The notes: a model not told the origin generated them from the sequence alone. A stretch of 38,460 nucleotides of DNA from Nitrospirae bacterium RBG_16_64_22 (GCA_001803795.1 MHEK01000001.1:17150-55609), one strand, 5' to 3'. Positions 24,302 through 34,341 are shown, numbered from the stretch's first letter. Translations and numbers: made by a program.

Positions 24302-26074
24302 CTATTCCGCCCGCTTCTCGAGCGCTTCCCGCGCGGCCGACCGGACGGACGGATTCTTGTTCTCCCCCAGGCGCCCGAGGATCTCGCGGGACTTCGGTGT
24401 GTCGATGAGCCCGAGCGCGGCCGTCGCAGCCGTCTGTATCTCCTCGATGCGGCTCCGGTCGAACCAGCCCCCGCGGGTCGCCAGCTCTTCGAGGAGGGGA
24501 AGAGCGTCCGGGCCCGCGGCCTCGGCGTATGCATCCAGATGCGCCCGCGTCGCCTCGTTCGGGAGGTCTTTGAAACCCTTGCTCCGGATCCGTTCCGTGA
24601 TCCGGCGGGCGGCTTCGGGCGAGCGCGTCGCGCCGAGGTATCGGACGGCCGCCAGGCGGATTTGAGGATCCGCGTCGTCCAGGTAGAGGCCGAGTCCCTC
24701 GGCGGCCGGCGGGCCCAGGAGTCCCAGCGACCGGACGGCTTCCATGCGGACGCGGGATTCGGAATTGGACACGAACCGCTTGAGGACGCCGGCCGCCCGC
24801 CCGTCGTCAAGGCGGCCGAGGATGTAGATGATGTTGCGGACGATGTACCAGCGGGAGTCGGAGAGCCCCCGGACGAGCGCTTCCATGTGCTTCCGGCCCA
24901 GGACGATCAGGGCGTTCACGATGACCCGCCGGTTCTTCATCTCCTTGAGGCCCAGCAGGTCGCACAGCGGGAGAATGGCCGTTTCGTCCAGTGAGACAAG
25001 ATAGGCTTCCAGCGCTTCCGGCGAGTACGGGATGCCCTGGTCCAGGGACTGGCCCACCTCCTTGAGCCGGGCCTCGTTTCCGAGGGCCGATCTGGTTTGG
25101 CGAAGGAGGTTCCGCTCCTTCTCGTCGAACCTCTCCTTGTCCCCGAGCATCTGGCGGAACTGTCCGAGCAGGTCCGCGACGAGCCGGAACTCGCCGCGCA
25201 TGAGGGCCAGCTTGCCGAGGCGCTCGAGCGTCCGGACGGACTCCTCGAACCCGGCCGGGTTGGCGCCGGCGTCCTGGAACAGGATCTCGACGCAGATATC
25301 GACGGTTCGCTGAAGGAGCAGGGCGTTCCTCTTGTCCTGGATCTGGAGCTTGAGCCGGCGGACGTCATCCTCGTCCAGCGGGAGCGGCGACATCAGCTCC
25401 TTGGGAAACGAGGAGAGATCCTCGAACCCGGGCGTGGCGGCGAGGGATCGGATCTCCTCGCCCCCCGCCCGGGGGCCGTCGGGGGCGACGGCGTCCCGGT
25501 GCGCCTCGGTGAGGTTGCCGTACGCGGCCCCCGGCCGCGCGCCGCGCGGAAGGAGGCCGGGATCGTTCTCGTCGCCTTCGCCCTCTTCGACGACGGTGTA
25601 GCGGACGTGCTCCAGGTCTTTTTCCCACATGAGCGTGACGACGTCATCGTCAAGCTCGGCCGAACGCCCGCCGAGCTGAATGATTTCGAGAAACTCGGCC
25701 GTCTCCTCGTCGGTGATCCCCCGGAGGAACGTGAGGTTTCGGATGCCGTCCCTGTAGAAAAGGGCGGCGAGGTTGTCCTCCATGTCGGGCGACTGGTAGA
25801 TCGTTTTTCCGCCGCAGAGGATCTGCGTCCGCTGGATGTCGATCGTGACCGCCTCCTGGCTTTCGAAGGCGTTCTCGAACGCCTTGGAAAGGCCGGCGAT
25901 CGTTTGCTGATAGATCGGATTGTTGGGGAGGTACAGGCGCAGGTTCTTCCGCGTCTTGACGATCGCCGTGACGAGGGATTTTGCCGTCTCGATCTCGCGG
26001 GCGAGGTCGGCGTCGGCGACCGCCCCGAGAGGATGGCTCGGTCCGGCTTCGGGCGTCTTCAGGGGATCGGTCAT
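24302..26074 (-). CDS. HEAT-repeat scaffold protein of the c-di-GMP operon
   Basis: Five hundred and ninety residues, no signal peptide or membrane helix. Residues about 25-150 form a domain seen again in the HD-GYP neighbour (NLRLYLPNNPIYQQTI, AVTIDIQRTQILCGGKTIYQ, GIRNLTFLRGITDEETAEFL). A Pro/Gly/Glu-rich linker follows to about 230. The middle is helical (LQIQDKRNALLLQRTVDIC). From about 360 on, HEAT repeats recur (VVIVNALIVLGRKH-like, NIIYILGRLDDGRAAGVL, EAVRSLGLLGPPAAEGL, AAVRYLGATRSPEAARRI, SAAREALEKRAE). HEAT stacks bind partner proteins, so it probably docks the GGDEF and HD-GYP enzymes; that is inference. Its ATG overlaps the GGDEF stop by four bases. Confidence 0.85.
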   Translation of the reverse strand: MTDPLKTPEAGPSHPLGAVADADLAREIETAKSLVTAIVKTRKNLRLYLPNNPIYQQTIAGLSKAFENAFESQEAVTIDIQRTQILCGGKTIYQSPDMEDNLAALFYRDGIRNLTFLRGITDEETAEFLEIIQLGGRSAELDDDVVTLMWEKDLEHVRYTVVEEGEGDENDPGLLPRGARPGAAYGNLTEAHRDAVAPDGPRAGGEEIRSLAATPGFEDLSSFPKELMSPLPLDEDDVRRLKLQIQDKRNALLLQRTVDICVEILFQDAGANPAGFEESVRTLERLGKLALMRGEFRLVADLLGQFRQMLGDKERFDEKERNLLRQTRSALGNEARLKEVGQSLDQGIPYSPEALEAYLVSLDETAILPLCDLLGLKEMKNRRVIVNALIVLGRKHMEALVRGLSDSRWYIVRNIIYILGRLDDGRAAGVLKRFVSNSESRVRMEAVRSLGLLGPPAAEGLGLYLDDADPQIRLAAVRYLGATRSPEAARRITERIRSKGFKDLPNEATRAHLDAYAEAAGPDALPLLEELATRGGWFDRSRIEEIQTAATAALGLIDTPKSREILGRLGENKNPSVRSAAREALEKRAE

Positions 26075-27213
26075 TTCTTCCTGGTCTTCCCAGCTCGGCG
26101 CCGCGGCTTGACGGCCAGGTCCGACGCGACGATGACCCGGTTCTTTCCCTTGGCCTTGGCCTGGTACATTGCCTGGTCCGCGAGCTTGAGAAGGTCGTCG
26201 CCCCGGCGGGGCTGGTTTTCCGGATACGCGGCGAGCCCCAGGCTGATGGTGATGGGATGACCCAGTCCGCGGAAACGCCGGCGCGCGACCGCCTCGCGGA
26301 TCCGCTCCGCTTCCTGAAAAGCGCCGGAGAGCGGGGTCTGGGGGAGCAGGATCACGAATTCTTCCCCGCCGTACCGGGTGACGATGTCGCTCCGCCGGAC
26401 GGCCCGCCGGATCGTGGCCGCCACGTCCTTGAGGACCTCGTCGCCCCGGCGGTGGCCGAATGTGTCGTTGACGCGCTTGAAGTCGTCGAGATCGACCATG
26501 ATCAGGGCAAGAGGAGACTGGTAACGGGCGGCCCGCGCGAACTCCTCGTCCAGCCGCGTGTAAAGGTAGCGATGATTGTAGACGCCCGTCAACCCGTCCG
26601 TGATGGCAAGTCTTTCCAATGTATGCGTCTTGCGCTCGAGGGTCCGATAGACGCCCGTGTGGGACAGCGACTGGGAAGCGATATTGGCGGCCATCCGGCA
26701 GAACCGGAGCTCATCGGCGTCGAACCGCCCCCGGGACTTGGCCGTTCGAAGGAACAGGACGCCCAGGAGGTTCCGGCGCATGAAGATGGGAATGAGGAGC
26801 ATGGACGAGAGGCCCAGACGGCGGATGAGCGGGCGAACCGGCTTGAAAAGGCTGTTCCGGTCGATGTTCGGGATGTACAGGACTTCCCGGGTCTTCATCA
26901 CGCGGCGGAGCTCCGGGTATTTCCGGAGGTCGATTTTGAGGTTCCGGATCTCCGGATCCTCGGAAGACGCGACGACGGTGGCCTCTCTCGTCCGCGGGGA
27001 AACCTCGACGATCGAGCAGCGGCGGGCCTTGGTGACAAGGACGATCTTCCGCGTGATGGAATGAAGGATGGCGTGGGGATCGAACGTGGCGACGGCGGCG
27101 TCCGACATCTCGAGGAGCGCCCTCAAGTAGGCGTTCTCGACCTTGAGCGTCCGGAAGAGTGCGCCGGTCGACAACTTGGCGGATGTCCGTTCTTGCGCCT
27201 GAGAAAACATCAT
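26071..27213 (-). CDS. GAF-GGDEF diguanylate cyclase
   Basis: About 380 residues. A coiled N-terminus leads into a GAF domain (about 35-190; LHSITRKIVLVTKARRCSIVEV, SSMLLIPIFMRRNLLGVLFL). The GGDEF domain begins near LAITDGLTGVYNHRYL and has the active loop GGEEF at 282-286, with metal ligand D in VDLDDFKRVND. The inhibitory site RxxD is present (R273-D276) at the usual five-residue spacing, so product feedback is expected. The protein is soluble and should make c-di-GMP on an intracellular cue. GTG at 27219 and ATGs at 27213 and 27210 are possible starts; I chose 27213. It is first in the operon, with a promoter only about ten bases before the start. Confidence 0.94.
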   Translation of the reverse strand: MMFSQAQERTSAKLSTGALFRTLKVENAYLRALLEMSDAAVATFDPHAILHSITRKIVLVTKARRCSIVEVSPRTREATVVASSEDPEIRNLKIDLRKYPELRRVMKTREVLYIPNIDRNSLFKPVRPLIRRLGLSSMLLIPIFMRRNLLGVLFLRTAKSRGRFDADELRFCRMAANIASQSLSHTGVYRTLERKTHTLERLAITDGLTGVYNHRYLYTRLDEEFARAARYQSPLALIMVDLDDFKRVNDTFGHRRGDEVLKDVAATIRRAVRRSDIVTRYGGEEFVILLPQTPLSGAFQEAERIREAVARRRFRGLGHPITISLGLAAYPENQPRRGDDLLKLADQAMYQAKAKGKNRVIVASDLAVKPRRRAGKTRKK

Positions 27214-27227
27214 TTTCACCCGAGCGG

Positions 27228-27256
27228 ATTTTACCAGCCCCGTTCCCGCAAGCCAA
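27228..27256 (-). promoter_or_regulatory. Promoter of the GGDEF-HEAT-HD-GYP operon
   Basis: On the minus strand TTGGCT (27256-27251), 17 bases, TAAAAT (27233-27228). The predicted start is near 27221, leaving a leader of about ten bases or fewer. Confidence 0.6.
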
Positions 27257-27276
27257 TGGTTTTTGGATCGCGTTAA

Positions 27277-27311
27277 ACCTGTGGACAGGTCCCGGCGGCT
27301 GTTCCTATAGT
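27277..27311 (+). promoter_or_regulatory. Promoter of the ABC exporter genes, with a dyad over the -35 box
   Basis: TGGACA (27282-27287), 18 bases, TATAGT (27306-27311); both boxes match 5 of 6. The -35 sits inside the palindrome ACCTGT-GG-ACAGGT (27277-27290), which could be a repressor site. The promoter is divergent from the c-di-GMP operon. Confidence 0.55.
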
Positions 27312-27360
27312 CAGGATTGCGGACGGACCCGCATCACTTGGCAGGGTGATGAGAAAGACG

Positions 27361-27381
27361 ATTGAAAATTGAAAATTGAAA
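27361..27381. repeat. Tandem heptamers ATTGAAA, three copies
   Basis: Three exact ATTGAAA units sit in the leader just before the first ABC gene, in an otherwise GC-rich region. They resemble the ATTGGAA arrays at 34384-34476. The A/T run could ease ribosome entry, but the repeat form suggests a dispersed repeat family. Confidence 0.75.
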
Positions 27382-27398
27382 ATTCGGAAATCTGAAAA

Positions 27399-29189
27399 AT
27401 GATCCTTTCGACCATCCGGTGGCTGTTGCGCGAACTGCCAGGACTCAAGCGCACGCTGTTCCTGGGGGCGGCGGCCTCGCTTGTCGGCTCGGCGTTCGCC
27501 GTGGCCGCCCCTCTCGCGCTCAGGGCGGCGATCGACCGGATGACTGGAGGAGGACTGGACGGCGCCGCGATGCTGAAGGCGCTGGCCGCGCTTGCGGCCG
27601 TCATCGCCCTCCTTGCCCTGGGGGAGGGCGTATTTCGGTTTTCCGCCCGATGGCTCCTTGTCTCCCAGGCCCGGATCCAGGAGCACGCCGTGCGGGAACG
27701 GATGGTGCGCCGCCTTCTGGGCCTGCCTCTTTCGTTCTTCCACCGGTCGCCAAGCGGCGACCTGATGGCCCGACTGACGAACGATCCATCCTCTCTCCAG
27801 CACCTCATCGGCGTCGGGATGCTGGGCCTCTCGAATACGGTCCTCGTGTTCGCCATGAGCGTTGCGATGATGGCGGTCCTTTCCCCCTCGCTGGCGCTCA
27901 TGGTCCTCGTTCCATTTCCCTTCATCGCGGTCATGATCAACCGGGTGGGGAAGAGCGTCTACGCCCGCTTCCGGGCCGTCCAGGACCATTACGGCGTCCT
28001 AACCGATCGAGTCCAGGAAAACCTGTCGGGGATCCGCGTCGTCAAGGCGATGGTCCGGGAGCGGGCCGAGGAGGAGGAGTTCGCCGCCCTCTCCCGCGAG
28101 TACATGCGCCGCTCTCTCTTGCTTACGCGCGCCCAGGCGGCCGTGATCCCGGGGATCGGCCTTCTCGCCGGCCTGGGGCTCGGCATGATCCTGTACGTGG
28201 GCGGGAGGATGGTCATCTCCGGCTCCCTGACCCTTGGGACGTTCGTGGCTTTCAACGCCTATCTGGCCATGCTCGTCTGGCCGGCCGTCTCCCTTGGCTG
28301 GGTCCTGAACCTCGTCCAGCGGGCCGCGGTCTCACTCGAGCGGATCCGTGAGGTCGAAGCGGAGGCCGCCGAGGAGACGGATGAAGGGGGAGAGCCGTTC
28401 CGGCAGGGCGACATCGACGTTTCCCATCTGACTTTCGCTTATCCCGGCGCCGCGTCTTGCGCGCTCTCCGACGTTACTCTCTCGATTCCTGCGGGGAAGA
28501 CCATCGGCCTTGTCGGTCCCACGGGATCGGGCAAGACGACGTTCGTCCGGCTGATCCTTCGGCTGTACGACGTTCCGGCCGGATCGATCCGCGTGGGCAA
28601 GACGGACCTCGGCCGCATCTCGCGCTCCTCCCTCCGCGCGGAGGCGGCCGTCGTTTCGCAGGAGCCGTTTCTCTATTCCGACACGCTGGCGGCCAACATC
28701 TCCTTCGGGCGGGAAGACGCGGGACCCGAGGAGATCGAAGAAGCGGCCCTGCTCGCGGGGCTCAAGCCGGACCTCGAAACCTTTCCGAAGGGCCTCGAGA
28801 CCGTCGTGGGAGAAAGAGGCGTGACCCTCTCCGGCGGCCAGCGGCAGAGGGCCGCGCTCGCCCGCGCCCTCGTCCGCCGGCCCCGTCTCCTCATCCTGGA
28901 CGATCCTTTTTCCGCGCTCGATGCCGAGACGGAGGAGGCGATCCTGGCCCGTCTGCGGGAGGAAGTCGGGCGTCTCAAGACGCCGGGGAACGGGGGAGAG
29001 AATGGGACCACCGTCATCCTGGTCGCCCACCGCGTCTCCGCCGTCCGCGCCTGCGACTGGATCTGCGTCTTCGACGGAGGAACGATCGCGGCGCGGGGAA
29101 CGCATGAAGAGCTTCTCGGGCGGGACGGGTTCTATCGCGACATGGCCAGACGCCAGCAGATCGAAGAGAACCTGGGGATTCGGGACTGA
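27399..29189 (+). CDS. ABC exporter half-transporter, subunit 1 (degenerate-site Walker B)
   Basis: A 596-residue fused permease/ATPase. Six membrane helices occupy about residues 15-310 (coupling segment VQENLSGIRVVKAMVRE). The nucleotide-binding domain has Walker A GPTGSGKT at 373-380, Q-loop VSQEP, a canonical LSGGQ signature and Walker B LLILDDP. At position 502 Asp replaces the catalytic Glu, as in the degenerate sites of heterodimeric exporters such as TM287/288 or BmrCD. It should pair with the next gene to pump lipids, drugs or peptides outward; the cargo is unknown. GGAAA lies eight bases before the ATG. The stop is one base before the next start. Confidence 0.93.
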   Translation: MILSTIRWLLRELPGLKRTLFLGAAASLVGSAFAVAAPLALRAAIDRMTGGGLDGAAMLKALAALAAVIALLALGEGVFRFSARWLLVSQARIQEHAVRERMVRRLLGLPLSFFHRSPSGDLMARLTNDPSSLQHLIGVGMLGLSNTVLVFAMSVAMMAVLSPSLALMVLVPFPFIAVMINRVGKSVYARFRAVQDHYGVLTDRVQENLSGIRVVKAMVRERAEEEEFAALSREYMRRSLLLTRAQAAVIPGIGLLAGLGLGMILYVGGRMVISGSLTLGTFVAFNAYLAMLVWPAVSLGWVLNLVQRAAVSLERIREVEAEAAEETDEGGEPFRQGDIDVSHLTFAYPGAASCALSDVTLSIPAGKTIGLVGPTGSGKTTFVRLILRLYDVPAGSIRVGKTDLGRISRSSLRAEAAVVSQEPFLYSDTLAANISFGREDAGPEEIEEAALLAGLKPDLETFPKGLETVVGERGVTLSGGQRQRAALARALVRRPRLLILDDPFSALDAETEEAILARLREEVGRLKTPGNGGENGTTVILVAHRVSAVRACDWICVFDGGTIAARGTHEELLGRDGFYRDMARRQQIEENLGIRD

Positions 29190-29190
29190 T

Positions 29191-30993
29191 ATGGGCTGGG
29201 GAATCTACGAAGCGGACGCGGTGGCGGGACGGAAGGTCGACATCCGCCTGGCCGGCCGCCTGTTGTCCCTCCTGCGGCCGCACGCGGGATTTCTCTTCCT
29301 TGTTTTCCTGATTCTCCTGCTGGAGTCCGGGACGAAGCTCGTCCAGCCTTACCTCGTCAAGGTTGCCGTCGACCGGCACATCTCGGCGGGGGATCCCGAG
29401 GGGCTCCTGAACATCGTTCTTGTCTTCGTCCTGGTCCTGGTCTTCGGGTTCCTTCTTTCCTACGTTCAGGCGAACATGATCCAGCGGCTCGGCCAGCGGA
29501 TCCTCCATGACCTGCGCGTCCGTCTTTTCGCCCACATCCAGGAGCTCCCCGTCGCCTATTTCGATCGGACCCCCGTCGGGCGGACCCTGGCGCGGGTGAC
29601 CTCCGACGTCCAGGTGATCCACGAGCTGTTGACCGCCGGCGCGGTGGCGGTCGTCGGGGACGTCGTTCTCCTCGTCGGGATCGTCGTCGTGATGCTCGCC
29701 ATCGACTGGCGGCTCGCTCTTCTCGCCTATGCCGTCGCGCCCTTCCTGGCCGCGGCCACCGTTCTCTACAAGAGGAAGGCGCGGGCGGGATTCCGCAAGG
29801 AGCGGGAGACCAACGCCGACCTGACGGCCGTTCTCTCCGAGACGCTGGCCGGCGTGGAGACGACGAAGGTCCTCGCGCGGGAGGCGGGGGCCTTCGGCCG
29901 GGTCCGGGACGCGAACCAGCGCCACTTGAAGGCGACGCTCGCCACGGTCCTCGCCATTTCCCTCTTTTACCCGGCGGTCGAGTTCCTGGGGGCCCTTGCC
30001 GTGGCCCTCCTCGTCGGCGCGGGCGGCGTCTGGGTCGTCGGCGGCGCCGTGACGCTCGGGTCGCTCGTGGCGTTCATCCAGTACGTCGAGAAGTTCTTCG
30101 CTCCCGTGAAGGACCTGTCGGAGAAGTACGCGATCATCCAGTCGGCGATGGCCGCGGGGGAGCGCGTCTTCGGCCTGCTCGATACGCCCCAGGAGGAGAA
30201 GCCGGCGCGGCCGCGCGTTCCCGATCCCCTCCGGGGAGAGGTCGTCTTCGACTCGGTCTCCTTCTCCTACGACCGGGGGGAGCCTGTCCTGGCCGATCTC
30301 TCGTTCTCCGTCGCGCCGGGGGAGCGGGTCGCGGTCGTCGGGGCGACGGGAGGCGGCAAGTCCACGGTCGCGAAGCTGATCCTCCGGTTTCACGATCCCA
30401 CGGCGGGACGGATCCTCCTGGACGGCGTCGATCTTCGGGAGGTGCCGCCCCGATGGATCCGGGAGCGCATCGGCTTCGTTCCGCAGGACTTCTTCCTTTT
30501 CCGGGGGACGATCGCGGACAACGTACGGATGGCCCACGGCGAGATCACGGACGAAAGGATCCGGGACGTCTGCCGGATCGTCCGGGCGGACGATTTCATC
30601 CGCGCCCTTCCGGGCGGGTACTCAGCGCCGGTCGCCGAGCGGGGAGCGACCTTCTCGACCGGGCAGAAACAGCTCCTCGCGTTCGCGCGGGCTCTGGCCG
30701 CCGATCCAAGACTCCTGATCCTCGACGAGGCGACGGCGTCCGTCGATTCGGAGACCGAAGCGCTCATCCACGAAGCGATGGACGCCCTCCTCGCGGGACG
30801 GACCTCGATCACGATCGCCCACCGGCTCTCGACTATCATCAAGTCGGACCGGATCCTCGTCATCCACCGCGGCCGTCTCGTCGAGAGCGGGACGCACGCC
30901 GAACTTCTCGCCCGGGGCAGCGTCTACGCGCGCCTCTACGAGCTTCAGTTCCGGCCCGGAGAGAACGTTCCCCCGGCCGCTTCGCGAGCATGA
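29191..30993 (+). CDS. ABC exporter half-transporter, subunit 2 (catalytic Walker B)
   Basis: Six hundred residues from the ATG at 29191, one base after the previous stop; longer upstream frames overlap the partner gene and are artefacts. Six membrane helices (about 30-320) include VAYFDRTPVGRTLARVTSDV. The nucleotide-binding domain has Walker A GATGGGKS at 384-391, Q-loop FVPQDFFLF, Walker B LLILDEA with the catalytic E513, and the switch His in ITIAHRLS. Its signature is FSTGQ (488-492) instead of LSGGQ. This matches the altered Walker B of subunit 1, because both changes fall in the same composite site. Together they make an asymmetric heterodimer with one active ATP site. Confidence 0.94.
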   Translation: MGWGIYEADAVAGRKVDIRLAGRLLSLLRPHAGFLFLVFLILLLESGTKLVQPYLVKVAVDRHISAGDPEGLLNIVLVFVLVLVFGFLLSYVQANMIQRLGQRILHDLRVRLFAHIQELPVAYFDRTPVGRTLARVTSDVQVIHELLTAGAVAVVGDVVLLVGIVVVMLAIDWRLALLAYAVAPFLAAATVLYKRKARAGFRKERETNADLTAVLSETLAGVETTKVLAREAGAFGRVRDANQRHLKATLATVLAISLFYPAVEFLGALAVALLVGAGGVWVVGGAVTLGSLVAFIQYVEKFFAPVKDLSEKYAIIQSAMAAGERVFGLLDTPQEEKPARPRVPDPLRGEVVFDSVSFSYDRGEPVLADLSFSVAPGERVAVVGATGGGKSTVAKLILRFHDPTAGRILLDGVDLREVPPRWIRERIGFVPQDFFLFRGTIADNVRMAHGEITDERIRDVCRIVRADDFIRALPGGYSAPVAERGATFSTGQKQLLAFARALAADPRLLILDEATASVDSETEALIHEAMDALLAGRTSITIAHRLSTIIKSDRILVIHRGRLVESGTHAELLARGSVYARLYELQFRPGENVPPAASRA

Positions 30994-31059
30994 CGGCCTT
31001 TCCACAAAGCCCGGCGCGCATTTCCGTGAGGAGCCGCGGGGAGGGCGCGAGAAGTACGT

Positions 31060-31806
31060 TTACGACGACTCGGCTTCGAGATCCTTCAGGATCCGTTTGT
31101 CCTCCTCCGTGAGACTTGCGCGGGCGAGGAGGTCGGGGCGGGCGGCGAGGGTCTTCCGGAGGGCCTCGCGGCGGCGCCACTTGCGAATCTCCTCATGGTT
31201 TCCGGAGAGAAGAACGTCGGGGACCTTCATTCCCTCGAACTCGGGCGGACGGGTGTAGTGAGGGTGGTCGAGAATGCCGTGTTCTGAGAACGAATCCTGC
31301 CTGGCCGATTCTTCCGCGCCGAGGACGCCCGGCAGGAGCCGGGCCACGGCCTCGAGGACGACGAGCGCGGGCGCTTCTCCTCCCGACAGGACATAGTCGC
31401 CGATCGACAGTTCCTCGTCGGCGAGATGCGCCGCGACGCGTTCGTCCACGCCTTCGTACCGCCCGCAGATCAGGACGAGGTCTTTCGGGTTCTCCGCGTA
31501 CTCCCGAGCCGTTTCCTGCGAGAAGAGTTTTCCCTGGGGCGATAGGAGGACGACTCGGACCTCGGCCTGGGAGGACCGGCGGACGGCCTCGACGGCCCGG
31601 AAGATCGGTTCGGGCTTGAGGACCATCCCCGCGCCTCCGCCGTACGGAGCGTCGTCGGCCGTCTTGTGACGTCCCTCCGTAAAGCCGCGGATGTCGACGA
31701 GGCTCACGTCCAGCGCGCCCTTTTCCCGCGCCCGCTTGAGAAGGGTTTCCGAGAGAGGCGAGGAGAAGAAGCCGGGGAAGAGCGTGAGAACGTGGCAATT
31801 CTTCAT
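31060..31806 (-). CDS. trmD: tRNA (guanine-N1)-methyltransferase
   Basis: TrmD methylates G37 of tRNAs reading CNN and some GNN codons, preventing frameshifts. It is a SPOUT knotted-fold enzyme of 248 residues. Landmarks are LTLFPGFF, HKTADDAPYGGGAGMVLKPEPIF, the knot region LICGRYEGVDER with EELSIGDYVLSGGEAPALV, and the C-terminal HYTRPPEFEGMKVPDVLLSGNHEEIRKWRR. It is last in the ffh-rpsP-khpA-rimM-trmD cluster, four bases after the rimM stop. The usual next gene, rplS, is missing: the convergent ABC gene ends 66 bases beyond. Confidence 0.97.
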   Translation of the reverse strand: MKNCHVLTLFPGFFSSPLSETLLKRAREKGALDVSLVDIRGFTEGRHKTADDAPYGGGAGMVLKPEPIFRAVEAVRRSSQAEVRVVLLSPQGKLFSQETAREYAENPKDLVLICGRYEGVDERVAAHLADEELSIGDYVLSGGEAPALVVLEAVARLLPGVLGAEESARQDSFSEHGILDHPHYTRPPEFEGMKVPDVLLSGNHEEIRKWRRREALRKTLAARPDLLARASLTEEDKRILKDLEAESS

Positions 31807-31810
31807 GCGG

Positions 31811-32305
31811 CTACGATTCCTCGGAGAGGAGGCCGGGCATCGGGCGGATCACCATTCTCCCGCGCTCGGGCTCGACCAAGACGATGACCTGGCGGATCGC
31901 GGGGACGAGCGTCTCTCTCCCGCCGTCGCGGACGACGTAGACGTCGTTGGCGCCGGTCTCGATGATCTCTTCGACGCGGCCCAGCACGACGCCGTCCTCC
32001 GTCTCGACGGAGAGGCCCAGGATGTCACTGTGGTAGTAGACGCCGTCGGGAAGGGACGGAAGTTTCTCCGAAGGGACGAGGATGGCGGCCCTGCGCAGGG
32101 TCTCCACGGCGGAACGGCTTTCGTATCCCTTGAACGATACGAGGATCGTTTCCCCGGCGCTCCTCGCCGAAGCGAGCTCGACCGGGAACTCGGTCCCGTC
32201 CTTTCGGAGAAGGGAAACCGTGGACAGGGATTTCCACCAGGCAAGGTCGCCGGCGGGGGCGACGATGCGGACTTCGCCGCGCACGCCGTGCGGCTTTCCG
32301 ACCAC
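31811..32305 (-). CDS. rimM: Ribosome maturation factor RimM
   Basis: RimM assists maturation of the 30S head and binds S19. The N-terminal VGKPHGVRGEVRIV motif, the YESRSAVETLRRAAILV segment and the C-terminal PRC-barrel (DGVYYHSDILGLSVETEDG, ETLVPAIRQVIVLVE) are all present. The start is uncertain. The GTG at 32305 gives 164 residues but an N-terminus a few residues shorter than usual, and no in-frame ATG or GTG lies between it and the khpA stop. The gap to khpA is 38 bases. Position within the cluster supports the call. Confidence 0.93.
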   Translation of the reverse strand: MVGKPHGVRGEVRIVAPAGDLAWWKSLSTVSLLRKDGTEFPVELASARSAGETILVSFKGYESRSAVETLRRAAILVPSEKLPSLPDGVYYHSDILGLSVETEDGVVLGRVEEIIETGANDVYVVRDGGRETLVPAIRQVIVLVEPERGRMVIRPMPGLLSEES

Positions 32306-32343
32306 TCCGGCGGCCGCGGAGCGATCCGTCGATGAGCGGGAGG

Positions 32344-32574
32344 CTATTCGAGGATCTCGAGGTTGCAGTGTTTTCCGACCTTGGTTCCGGCGGCGGTCAG
32401 GATCGTTCGCATGGCTTGGGCGGTGCGGCCCTGCTTCCCGATCACCTTGCCCAAGTCTTCCTTGGCTACCCGAAGCTCGATGATGGTAGTTTTCTCGCCT
32501 TCCACCTCGTGAACGGAGACCGCTTCCGGCTTGTCCACGAGGGCCTTGGCGATCGACTCGACCAAGTCCTTCAC
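32344..32574 (-). CDS. khpA: KH-domain RNA-binding protein KhpA
   Basis: A 76-residue single KH domain with the RNA-binding loop GKQG in [20 protein letters not shown]. KhpA (YlqC) usually works with KhpB/Jag in RNA binding linked to cell elongation and division. The start is GTG at 32574 with GGAGG four bases upstream. It sits between rpsP and rimM, its standard place. Confidence 0.95.
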   Translation of the reverse strand: MKDLVESIAKALVDKPEAVSVHEVEGEKTTIIELRVAKEDLGKVIGKQGRTAQAMRTILTAAGTKVGKHCNLEILE

Positions 32575-32641
32575 CCTGCCTCCTTGGCTATCTTCCTTTC
32601 AAGGCGCCCAAGGACCAACCCCGGCCGCGCCGGGAAACGAA

Positions 32642-32905
32642 TCAGGCGGCGGGGGACTGTCCCGCAAGGAGGCCCGATCGCTTGAGAAGCCGGCGGACCG
32701 TGTCCGACATCTGCGCGCCCTGGCCGAGCCATGTCTTGATCCGGTCGCCGTTCACCTGGACGGCCGAGGGTTCCTTGAGGGGATCGTATGTTCCGAGCTC
32801 TTCCAGGAATCGGCCGTTGCGGGGCATCCGCGAATCGGCGGCCACGAGGCGGTAAAAGGGCTTCTTGTGGGCCCCCATCCGCCGCAGACGAATTACTACC
32901 GGCAT
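32642..32905 (-). CDS. rpsP: 30S ribosomal protein S16
   Basis: Eighty-seven residues with the typical MPVVIRLRRMGAHKKPFYRLVAADSR start, LEELGTYDP and a C-terminal DTVRRLLKRSG helix. GGAGG lies seven bases before the ATG, the best ribosome site of the cluster, fitting its high expression. Forty bases separate it from ffh. S16 is a primary assembly protein of the 30S body. Confidence 0.98.
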   Translation of the reverse strand: MPVVIRLRRMGAHKKPFYRLVAADSRMPRNGRFLEELGTYDPLKEPSAVQVNGDRIKTWLGQGAQMSDTVRRLLKRSGLLAGQSPAA

Positions 32906-32945
32906 TTCTTCACCTCCGCTGTTTTCACTTCTTCCACGAGACCCG

Positions 32946-34274
<1,329 letters not shown>

Positions 34275-34311
34275 AAGGATAATATCAAACAGCCCGAAAC
34301 GAGAAAACGCA

Positions 34312-34341
34312 ACTATATTGGCCCGTTGCGGGTATTGTCAA
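34312..34341 (-). promoter_or_regulatory. Promoter of the ffh-rpsP-khpA-rimM-trmD operon
   Basis: On the minus strand TTGACA (34341-34336), 18 bases, TATAGT (34317-34312). The spacer contains the palindrome CCCG-TTG-CGGG (34322-34332 on the plus strand), a possible operator. Confidence 0.75.

Noticed and set aside
20834-24994. A 1386-codon open frame on the plus strand
   Set aside because: It is antisense to valS, the HD-GYP gene and part of the HEAT gene, all with clear motifs; its translation is Arg/Gly/Asp-rich as expected for a GC-rich shadow.
29014-30537. A 507-codon minus-strand frame opposite the second ABC gene
   Set aside because: Charged low-complexity translation; the plus strand carries complete ABC motifs.
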